Of a stretch of DNA of 64,000 nt, positions 1 through 11,100 are shown piece after piece. The stretch is from Sipunculus nudus (Eukaryota; Annelida; Sipuncula; Golfingiida; Sipunculidae): NCBI GenBank assembly GCA_026874595.1, contig CM049308.1:80770124-80834123 (forward strand), read 5' to 3'. A program made the position numbers and the translations under genes. Position 1 is the stretch's first letter. Every line of letters starts with the position of its first letter. The notes below the pieces were generated by a model, which saw only the letters and a program-made list of their open reading frames with translations, searched no databases and had not been told where the DNA came from.

Positions 1-270
1 GGTGACCTCTGCATTAGCTGTTCAGATACTTCAGCTTTTGTATCAAATTTTCCATTATTCTGAGCTGTACTTTGGAGTGCCATAGCTCAAAGGATATGGG
101 AACAGAGACCTTATTTCAGGTTTCCATGGAGACCTTTCATGGACCTCTCAGTGTGTCAAGAATGAAGATTCTAGGTCCAGTCTTTATGATTTGTGCCCTG
201 TTAACAGCTGTTAAAATTTTTAAAGGTCTCAAAAATAGACAAAACAATTCGTAAAAATTGAACAAGGCCT
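1..270 (+). repeat. Dispersed repeat copy, hairpin-ended 330-bp family (partial)
   Basis: Shares the words CATAGCTCAAAGGATATGGG, GGTTTCCATGGAGAC and GATTCTAGGTCCAGT with the arrays at 3586-4593 and 59870-62986. Cut by the window edge. Confidence 0.8.
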
Positions 271-419
271 ACAGGCCTAATGCGAACCTGTGCATTGGGA
301 AATACACCAGGTATAATGCTTCAATACTGGCCCATTACTTTTCATGTATATGAACTATGCAAGTACTAAACATTTTGAATAAGAAACAATTACACAAACA
401 TCACTGCTGAAATTCTGGC

Positions 420-660
420 ATAGGTGCACACAACACTAAAAAGATTGTAGCTGGCACCACCAGTCTTGTATACAACGAAGCTATCAGAGATATATACATA
501 ATCCCAATTTAAGACTGATATATCAAACCCCTCCTGAGAAAAACGTGTGCAAAAGTCATGGTAGGTGGCGACACCTGTCTTGTGAGTGAGAAAGCCATCA
601 AAGACACATAGACAGGTCAAAATATTAGGCCAATACATCAAACTTACCTTGAGTCTGATG
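420..660 (+). repeat. Two units of the short palindrome-core repeat
   Basis: GGCACCACCAGTCTTG (452) and GGTGGCGACACCTGTCTTG (563) start two ~113-bp units that also occur as an array at 60480-61330. Confidence 0.65.
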
Positions 661-734
661 CATGGGACTGACCAGGCTTAGGTGAGAAAGGCTGTTGCCC
701 CGAGTGAACTGTGACAAATTGCTTGCTCAGACTA

Positions 735-985
735 CTGCACTGAGTGAACTCATGACCTGCACCTGGCTAGACTGAGTGAACTTTTGACCTGTACCTGGCT
801 GCACTGAGTGAACTCTTGACCTGTTGCATAATCTGACACAGTTGGCAGTCTGCCAAAGCTATAAATAGAATGCAGCTTCTGCACTGAGTAAACTCCTGAC
901 CCATACCTGGCTGCTCTGAGTGAACTCTTGACCTGTTGCCTAATCTGATACAGTTGGCAGTCTGCCAAAGCTATAAATAGATCCA
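735..985 (+). repeat. Direct repeat of ~100 bp with TATAAATAG
   Basis: Stretches 806-881 and 911-985 are near copies (GAGTGAACTCTTGACCTGTT ... CCAAAGCTATAAATAG). A partial copy precedes them. Non-coding. Confidence 0.7.
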
Positions 986-1299
986 GACTGACCTCTAGCC
1001 TGTTGCCAAATCTGAAATAGTAGCCACACCATTGCATAAGCTCATGCAGGGGCCCTGCCCTGAGGGGCTTGACATCCCATGAAGTGATCACATGGTGCCC
1101 ATGAGGTGTTCACATGTCACCCATGAGGTGATCACATGCCATGTGCTCAGTATGAAAAAGACATAATAATGGCCATAAGACCAACTTAAGCTTTTCACAA
1201 CTCAACCAAAAATCAACAAACTCAGTATATTCTGATATGATTGAAAGAACCATGTCCTAGGATAATTCTTTTGAAAAATTGAACAATTCAACTTGACAG

Positions 1300-3585
1300 T
1301 TTCAAGAGGCCAAAATTATGAGTTTTTTTGCCCATAAAAACACGTCAATGTAGGTGGCACCACTAAATCTACAACTTCAAATATGAGTCATGTGACCAAC
1401 ATTTGCACAATACCTGGTAATGCTAGCTTCTGTCATTTCTGAGAGTACTATGTCAGTATGCTTACTTGGCCGAATGACTGTTCAAATTTGTGTAACTCCA
1501 CTAATATTCATCAAATGCAAACCATTTGAACAAACTTGAGAGGGCTTGCCTCTGGGATCATTTATGTAAAATATTTAACAATTTGGCTGGACCGTCTACA
1601 AGAAGACGACCTTTAAAATATTGTCAGCTTTTTCCTTATAAAATCTAAGTAAATGCAGATAGCAAAAAAATAAGCTGAATCCCACAAAATTTGATATGTG
1701 ACAGATTATTGCATAAAATCTGGGAATGGTAGCTCCTGCTATTCCTGAGAAATTATGGATGAATGTACAGATGACCAATGACCCCCGTACAAAAATAGGT
1801 CAATTCAGGTGGTGCCACCAATACCTGAATTTCATATATGACTCATGTGACCAACACTGGCAAAAAATTTGGTGATGATAGCTCTGGCTGTTTCTGAGAC
1901 TGTCATTTTAGTATGCTTTTTTGGACAGATGACTAAGTTCAACTTCCTTAACAAAATTGAGCGAGATGGTATAAAAGATTATTTCTGTGAAATATTGAAC
2001 AATTTGGCTTGAGTGTTTCGGAGGAGAAGATTTTTAAAGTTTTTTTTTAGCCTTTTCTCTATAAAATTTAAGAAAATTTTTAGATGGCTAATTTTTTGCA
2101 TTAAATTTCATGATGCTAGCTCCAATCATTTTCAAAATAGTATGGGTAAACGTACAGAAGACAAACGCCGCCACACCATCGCATTAGTTCACAGGTTCAC
2201 TAAAAATTAATACAGATGCATATTGAATGCAAAATTGTAATACTGATACATCTCACTGATGGCAAAATCTTGAATTAATTTGACTATGGATACCAATTAT
2301 TTATAATCCATGTACAGCCGTCTTTATATACCCAGAGAGAGCTGTATAGCTGTGATTGTAAACATGGCCTGGCATGAGGAATATCTAAAAATCATAAATC
2401 TACAGTTTTTAAAAGCTTTTAAAAAACATTCTTGTCAATATTAACCATAGATAACCTGAAATCTAAATGTCTAGAGGCATGATGTAATAAATGCTGATAC
2501 ACTGGTGCCAGTCTAGATGTATCTAGATGTATCTGTGTATCTGCTTCACACAGCTAACATATATGGTAAAATGACTCAATTGAACCTTTAAATTCAGTCA
2601 AAATTCATTCTTTGGAACCATAAAAGGCAATTATTATAAGAATTATTCAGGGGATTATTCTTGTAAAATATTAAACAAATTGGCCTCAGTAGGGTCAGTC
2701 AAAATAAATTTTACAGGTTTATAACTCATATGAGAAAATACAGCAAAATGGCTAAGTTAAGCTTCCCATAACTCAGCCAAAAATCACTGAACCAAAACCA
2801 TTTGAACAAACTTGAATTATCAACATCTAAGGATAATTAATGTGTGAGATTTAAGAATTTGGCCCAGTGGTTTTGAGGAGAAGATCTTTGTAGCCACTGA
2901 GCTAAAATGGGCTGTTACAACATATGACTAAATTCAGCTTCCCATAACTCAGCCAAAAGTCACTGAACTTAGACCATTTGAACAAATTTCAGAAAGCACT
3001 ACCCTAGGATCATTTCTGTGCGATATTAAACTATTTGGCCATATGGTTTCAGAGAAGAAGTTTTTTGTAGCCGTCAGTATGATATGGGCACTGATGACCC
3101 CGTACAAAAAAGGTCGATGCAGGTGGCACCACCAATACCTCAATTTCAGATATGTCTCATGTGAACAACATTGGCATAAAATTTGGTGATGATAGATCCA
3201 GCCTTTTCTGAGATTGTAATTTTAGTATGCTTTTATGGACAGATGACTAAGTTCAACTTCCTGTAACTCGGCCAAAAATCACCGAACTTAAACCATTTGA
3301 ACAAACTTGAGAAAGATTATTCCAGGAATCATTTCTGTGAAATATTGGACATTTTGGCTGAACAGTTTTGGAGAAGAAGATTTTTAAAGCTTTTTTAGCT
3401 TTTTCCCTATAAAATCTAAGAAAATGCAGTTAGCCAAAAAATTAGCAAAATCCGATATAGTTTTTTAGATGACTTCATTTCGTGATGCTACCTCTTGCCG
3501 TTTTCAAGATAGTATGGGTTACCGTACAGACGCCGGACGCTGGACGACGCCACACCATCGCATAAGCTCACAGGTTCGCTAAAAA
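1300..3585 (+). repeat. Diverged copies of a third dispersed repeat family
   Basis: Units at about 1340, 1805 and 3118 begin GGTGGCACCAC(C/T)AAT, and copies share AACCATTTGAACAAACTTGA and CCTATAAAATCTAAG. The last ends CATCGCATAAGCTCACAGGT then TTCGCTAAAAA at 3585. No gene. Confidence 0.7.
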
Positions 3586-4593
3586 TACAGGTGGCGCCAC
3601 CAGTCTGCAGAAACTGATGTAACATCTCATGATCAATAAGTATGCCAAAAATCATGACCATCAGTGATGTAGTTAATGAGATATAATATTGAAGTTTTTG
3701 TATGAAATTTTTTACTATTCTGGGAGGTACTTTGGGGCCCCATAGCTCAAAGGATATGGGCAACAGAGACCTAATTTCTGGTTTCCATGGAGACTTTTCA
3801 TAGGGTCTCTCAGTGTGTTGAGAATGAAGATTCTAGGTCCAGTCGTTATGATGATTTGTGCCACGTTAACAGATGACAGCATCCTTAAAGGTCTCAAAAA
3901 TAGAGGAAAAAATCGTAAAAATCGAACAATGCAGGTGGCGCCACCAGTCTGCAGGAACTGATGGAACATCTCATGATCAATATATATGTATAAAATCATG
4001 ACCCTCAGTCAAGTAGTTAATGAGATATTGAAGTTTTTGGGGGGTACTTTGGGGCCCAATAGCTCAAAGGATATGGGTGACAGAGACCTAATTTCTGGTT
4101 TCCAAGGAGACTTTTCATGGACCTCTCAGTGTGTCAAGAATGAAGATTCTAGGTCTAGTCTTTACGATTTGTGCCTTGTTAACAGATGTTCACGATTCAA
4201 AAGGTCTCAAAAATAAAGAAAAAAATCGTAAAAAATCGAACGATACAGGTGGTGTCACCAGTCTGCAGGAAGTGATGGAACATTTCATGATCAATATGTA
4301 TGCCAAAAATCATGACCATCAGTCAAGTAGTTAATGAGACATTGAAATTTTTTACTTTTCTGGGGGGTACTTTGGGGCCCCATAGCTCAAAGGATATGGG
4401 TAACAGAGACCTAATTTCTGGTTTCCATGGAGACTTTTCATAGGTCTCTCAGTGTGTTGAGTTACAAGGTTCTAGGTCCAGTGGTTACGATTTGTGCCTG
4501 AATAACGGACGGACAGACAGACAGACAGACGGACGACGGACAAAGAATGATTGCTTTGGCTCAGATGACTTTCAGTCAGCTGAGCTAATAATG
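3586..4593 (+). repeat. Array of three hairpin-ended 330-bp units
   Basis: Unit starts at 3588, 3932 and 4246, each with CAGGTGG(C/T)G(C/T)CACCAGTCTGCAG, so spacing is 344 and 314 bp. The last unit ends in an ACGGACAGACAGAC tract and a 14-bp-stem hairpin (GGCTCAGATGACT, loop TTC, AGTCAGCTGAGC). Confidence 0.85.
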
Positions 4594-4871
4594 CCACATT
4601 TGCAGATTTGTTGTGGTTCAGGATTTTATTTCACAATAATTAGACTGAATTACAAAAAAAACATAACTCTGGGAATTAATAAAAAAAGAATATCTTTCAT
4701 AAGACTTACTGGTGTTTAAATGCATGACAAACCATGATGTTGTTAAAAGAGGAATGCCCTGCAACGTCTGACAGAATTTAGACTGTGGCCTCACTTATTA
4801 TGAAAGATAAATCCCATACACAACTTTGATAATAAAAATACATTTTAATCATTGTTCTTTGTATCAATGTT
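4594..4871. other. Sequence downstream of the LLTP-like gene
   Basis: AT-rich, between the repeat array and the polyadenylation signal. Nothing else seen. Confidence 0.5.
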
Positions 4872-4877
4872 TTTATT
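4872..4877 (-). terminator. Polyadenylation signal AATAAA of the LLTP-like gene
   Basis: AATAAA on the minus strand about 66 nt after the TGA stop of exon 28. Position and hexamer fit a short 3' UTR ending near 4850. Confidence 0.55.
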
Positions 4878-4942
4878 TAAGCAGGTATGATTACCATAAA
4901 TCTGGCTAACAGGCCAATAGTTAAAACATTGACACTGAAGCT

Positions 4943-5175
4943 TCATAAGAAAACAATACACCAACCTTTATTGCAATCCAATTTAGCATACATGGTGAAG
5001 TTACTGAAGATCTTGCTCCTTTGTAGACAAGTTGGCATTTTCTTGGAGCACACAAAAACATCAAGGTCAAAGGTGAAGGCCCCTGGGGTCCCCTTTTTCT
5101 GTGCCACAAATGAGATTGACACATCTGGGTCCAGTGTGACCAGAGTATCATAAAGAGTTATATACTGGACCCCAT
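4943..5175 (-). CDS. LLTP-like gene, exon 28 (last exon and stop)
   Basis: Residues 1395-1471, acceptor TTTTTCCAG. Starts DGVQYITLYDTLVTLDPDVS, with Cys in FVCSKKMPTC and LDCNKGWC, and ends WCIVFL then TGA at 4943-4945. Reading straight to the stop is preferred because AATAAA follows at 4877-4872 and no further exon is seen to the left. A weak donor (AAAG|GTTGGT at 4965) is the alternative and would leave the gene open. Confidence 0.72.
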
Positions 5176-8100
5176 CTGGAAAAATATACTGAACCAAAGT
5201 AAACATTTGAATATGAGAAATTAGCATTTCTGCAAGTATTTTTAGTGTTCACTTGGTGTGACTGAATTTTATCATTTTTTTCAAAATATAATTTAAAAAT
5301 TAATATTATGTAAGTACCATATGTGTGACCAATCAAACACATGACACCATTCTAAGAAATAATATATCCAACATTTATTTTTCAAAGTATTTTTGAGGCT
5401 CCTATCAAGACTTTGTAAGCTTGGTCATAGAGACCACAGAGATCTCAATGAATAGCAATGATACCAGTTTCATTTACTAAGAGTTGTGATCCATTTTACA
5501 TGTAAGTAATTTGAAATGGTTGCAGAATACAGTGTATTCTCTTCTGAAGACCACCCCCTATCATGACCAACCTGATAAGACCACCATGTTTTTTGTTCCT
5601 TGACTACTATAAATCATGATAAAAATATCCCACTGACATGACCACCTGCCAACTTGACCACTTCAGCTTGTTCCGCAGGTGGTCATGTTAGCTAGATTTC
5701 ACTGTATATGATGGCCTAGGAGGATAACTACAAAGGGCTGTAAACTACAAAATGAATGTAAAAAATTTTCTTGTTCTTACCTTCCCATGGAAGAGTTTCT
5801 ACCTGTGATCCCATGGTGAGTACCATGCCATCCTCAGGATTACATGAAGTCAGCTCCAACTTGAAATCAGCCACTTTTCTAATTGCCAGATACTTCAGCT
5901 CAATTCCACACTGAAGACTTTTACAGTCAGGGCTAACTCTGCAGAAATGACTGTACCCATGAACCAGGTGAGGAACTATGTTTTCACATGCTGGAATATA
6001 TACAAATTTCTTATTTAACTCGCATTTCGAGTAATAAAATCATGCACAATAATCAGGAAATAAATGCATGTTAAATTAGTTAAATTTCTACACTAACCAA
6101 ATTATAAAGCTTAAAGAAAATACATTTAATCCTTCTCATATTTTAATTCAGGTTTGTCTGCCTTTGTGTATGTCAATATGTTAACTGTTTGCCTTGTTTA
6201 AGGACAAAATAGTAATCTTAATAGATTATGGATGGGTTGGACCTGATATTTTTTACACCGATAGGTACTAACACAAGGAAGAGTTCAATTTTGGATCATT
6301 GTGTGAATGGGGATACAACAACAAGACTGATTTACTTTTCTGTTTGTAATTCATCATTAGATAAAGTATATGCTCTGTGAAAAAGCTCTCTCTCATCTTG
6401 TAGTGGAAAAACCTAACAAATGCAACAGTATCATATTTTACCTTGGCCAGGATGGTCTGTAAAAAATAGTTAGAAACAACATTATTATTTTTTGCCCTGG
6501 CTTCCTTGTAAAAAGAAAACTTGTAAAATAAATTGATATGACAATTTAGTTGATATATTGCCTTTAAGGGGAAAAAACTCATACCTTTAAGAGTCTTACA
6601 GATAATGAATACAGGAGTGTCTGATCTTCAGTTTATATTACCTGAATCATGAGGGCTATTCATCAGGAGAGCCACAAGACCATCATGACTGGCTGCAAGA
6701 TTGTAGCCCCTCTGCTTCAGGGATTGTCTGAACTCAATAGGAGAGTAAGCATCTGCATGCCTAACTGGTGGTGTAGCTCTTGCTTGAAGGACATAGTCCA
6801 CAAGATTTGACAGCTGTCTGTACAACTCTTTTTCTTTCCCACTGCTTAATATGTTCATGATCTTTTCGATGGTAAAATCCTGAACAGCAGTGTCAGGGCT
6901 GTCACTCAAGCTTGTAAGAAGAATAAAAAGAATAAACAAAGATATGCAAATACAGAAAAATCAGTTTTACTTATTTTTCTATTTAAAAGATTTATCCAGG
7001 TTGCACTGTGAATAAATAAGAAAAGGAATTTGTCTTGTTACATCTATATAAAGCTACAGTGACTAAATTTACTAATTTAACGTAAGTGTTAATGAACTTT
7101 AAATGATCCAAGTTTTCTTATCTGAGCTCAGTATGCAAGATAAAAAATTCAAGTGTAAATGCCAGGCTATTTGTAATATTCAATATGAGAGAGAAAGTTG
7201 GAGAGAGCTCTTACCCCTTAACCCTTGTGTTTCTAACATCCATGAACTGAGTCAGTGCTGGGTCCATTGAAACAGAGAGAATATCATGCAATCTCTTTTT
7301 TGCTCTAACTGGGCGATACTGCCTGTGCCTGATCGGATTCTTCTCCTTAAACTCTTTCAATGGCTGAGCATTACGTTTGCTGGGGCTTGGGATTTTTTGG
7401 TGATGATCACTCATTTGCTTAACATCAAACACAGTATCTAGGATAACCAGTTTGAATTCATCACAGATTGGCCTCCATTTGGGATAAGGGAGTGGCTTCT
7501 TCAAAAATGGAGCTGGGCTTACAGATATGTTTGTCTTTTTATTCCTCATGACAATGTGGAAAAAGTTTGAACCACAAGGAGCCTTTCCAACTGTAGCAAA
7601 AATCTGACCTGCACACATAACTGTTCCATTTTCATTTAGGAAATATGCTGGCCTAAGCAAATAGAATTCTATGCTGAAGTCTCTTAAATCTCTATCTGTT
7701 ATATCCAAGAGGATGTGGTCTTTCTTGCTATACACAACTCCTCTGAATGGTAGTGGAACCTGAAAAACAGATTTACGATGGGTTCTTTGTGATCAAGCAG
7801 TGTAATATAAAACTAAACTGAAAACCATAAGAATTGAAAGTGGGCAAATTAAGTGTTAACTGTTTATATTCCATCTGAGGTACATACTTTACAGGATAAA
7901 TGACCAGTAAAATCAGGTTTTTTGCTTATGAAGAGTGTTAACTAACACTGTAAGTTAACATCGTCTCTGAATAAAACTGGTAGGATAATAATGAAACAGG
8001 TCTTTCAGAGGTAATACAAACATTTTTTTCTGTATTCTTTTTTATTTGTTTGGGAAGTTTTGAGGAACTTTTACTGCATGCAACAACTAAGTACACATCT

Positions 8101-11100
8101 CTGATGAACTTGAACATCATAACTTCTGTTAAATATCACACTGAAAATGTACAACTTTTGTACATTTTCAGAATATGGATGTTTTTATTCTCATTTACAG
8201 CAGTTTTGGGGACAGCTTCAATCTGCATCCCAGCTGGGAATCTTCCCCCAGAATCACTTGGAAAGAATCCACAACCACAGTCATCACCACACTGCCTGAC
8301 CTTCTTTGGAAAAGATTCAGCTGCCTGAGGGCCCCATATCTTTTTAATGCCATACCTTAGTTTTAAGACACTGCAACAAAGAAATGAGCAATAAGTATAA
8401 CTGTCATGGTATTTACATTCTCAATAATCAAAAGTAAAACCTACTACTAGTATATCACTGAGGACTATTCTAAGATAGATGTTACAGGGTAAAGCAAGTG
8501 TGTTCAAGTTTAGATAGTCTGTAAATGAATATCATTAGACAAAAAAGGTTAGTGTTCATTTAGTCCAGCTCTATAGGAGCTGTCATTCAAGTCATGCATG
8601 AATTATAGGAATGTCCCCCTTACTCGAGGAAACACTGCAATATGTGCCACAATTTTCATCACTGTTGGAAATAAAATAATGAAAAATCTAAACTTTGCCC
8701 TATCACATGAATTCTAAAACCTTGTTCCTTGCACAAACAGATACTCACACTTTTTTTAGTTTTGCAAAATGAGACTTCAAGGTTCTAATGATACTCATTA
8801 TACGATTATAAGCATCAGAGAAGGCCTCCATGGCACTGCTAAAAATGTTCCAGTTGGAACTCAACCCCCACAGCTTGGCCAGTATGGCTCCAGCTATCTT
8901 GTGTTCATGTAGTTTCTACAATCATGAAGACACATTTTGTAAACAAATGTAAGACAACAAAATTCTACTAAGCACTGGCTAAAATAACATCTGATGAATT
9001 CACTGCTCAAATACTCTACTTTTCTTGAAATACTGGGAGACCTGTGTGGTTAAATTTTTGGTTTTAAAAAAGACAGGTCCATGCATAGATGAAGGTGACC
9101 ATCGACAATGGTATATTATCATTTAGAATTTGAACTTTTAGATTTTTATTGATTTGGGAGAGGAAAATTAAAGAAGCCATCGACTATAAATATACATAGC
9201 AAATCTCTGAGGTTCAATAAAAACATTTCCCTATTTTTGACATGAAATCAACCAGCAACTTCAGCTGAAAAGCTAAACATCTTACCACAAGTAATGTCCT
9301 ACAAAAAAATAATTTCAACACTTTTTTAATTACCAATGATGGCATGTGTATGCAAGACTAAAATAAAACATGATACACATCATAACTTGCTGTATGGTCA
9401 TGTGAATGTTTGACTAATATAATCAATGAATAAAAATAATAATAATGCTGATTTTTCACCATGTTTCCCATGCCAATTCCAGGACCAACATCTACTGGTT
9501 CCATAAGGACTCCTTCTCTGTCACTGATGACTTTCTCCAGTAACTTTTGTACCTTGTTCAGGTCATACTGTAAGATAATGAGATCATCGGGCCCCATGAA
9601 GTGAGGAGAACGACCTAGAAAACAAGGTACCACATTATGACGTACAAATCAAGATGACAGTGTTGTAGTGTTTTTCAACAAGTTATGAAGTGGATGAGCT
9701 TCCAGACAAAAACAGATACAGAACATAGGGAAGAAGCAGATTAGAGGAGCCTAAATAACCTATAAATGGGCTCCTGGTGTTTCATTAAAAATGCCAGAAG
9801 TTAATCTTATGATGATCCCCATTAAACATTATGCAGAAAGAGAAATATAATGTGCTATAAGAAGGTTGCTGACTGATACTTTATGGCATACAACTGTGAC
9901 CATGCTCGGTTCAACACTGGGTGGTGCAAAAGAAGTCGTTTGGTTGATTGTGAAATGTTTATTCTTGATTAAGGAACAAGTAAAAGTTCTTAGTATACAA
10001 AATGTATGATACACAAAAAAATAAATATAAAACTAAACAAAAACAAAAAGGTGGCTGACAAGTCGGTTACACCATGTAACTCGACTGTGCTGCTTTCTCA
10101 CCAGGAACCACACATGGACCCAGATACCATGGAGCATCAGTTGAACCTCACTAGGCCAACCATCCGAACAGCTGAACAGAAACCCTGTAAAGCTTCTTAT
10201 CGACACCGGTCTGCGGACCCACCAAACACACGACCGCCATGTCTCGGATACCCAACTTACGTTTTCGTTACCCAGACACGTCTCATAAAACGCTAATCAG
10301 CATCAACCGTTAAGAATGCATAAATCACATCCACCCCTCCTTCAATCTGGCTTACTCTGCTATGACAGATTAACAACAAAGGTAATTAAACAATCTAGTA
10401 CAAAACCAATTTCACAGGTGTCATAGACACTCGTAAGTCTAAACACGTATAAAAATAAACATACTCTTCATCAAAAGAAGAGAAGAGTAACAGCTGATCA
10501 AAATGTTACTTTTTCTAAGTCATCTAAGAAGTCAAATTTCGAGACTCCTTGACTAGAGACATCAAGAGATGCGACTACTGATCTCGGCCAATGTCCTGGG
10601 TTACTATGAAATCCCGCACCCACACGGGCCGTTCTCCTGGGGCACGGTTCCTCCTCAGAACTATCATTATCAACTGGCACATCAACCACAGGAACGGAGT
10701 CCGATCTCCTCTCTGACTGGTATTCCACCAGATAATCATCATCACTCTCGGAGCTTGAGAAGTCCTCTTTACATGACCTTCCGGATCCAACTTCATCTGG
10801 AATCCTCTCAAACACTGATTTTGGACATACCTTTAGTTCCTCTCGATTAATCCATTTCCTGTTTTCTTTATCTCCTTCTTCCTCTACTTGATATACATCT
10901 CGGTTTTCCATTTTGTTAATGATTCTGTACACTTCAGGTTTAAAATGATCTTGTATTTTGTGTCTCCCATGAAAACCTCTTTTCCTTAAGTATACATAGT
11001 CTCCAATCCGAAGTTTTGTTTCACATGCTGATTTGTCATGAAGAGCTTTACGCTTTTGGAACATATCCTCTGATTTGAGCTTCGCCAATTCATATTTTTC

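Larger units (their letters stand above)
5991..9459 (-). other. Introns 22-26 of the LLTP-like gene
   Basis: The gaps between exons 22 and 27 (5991-6641, 6911-7214, 7760-8198, 8371-8748, 8916-9459) are AT-rich with no repeat family or gene that I recognise. Confidence 0.5.
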
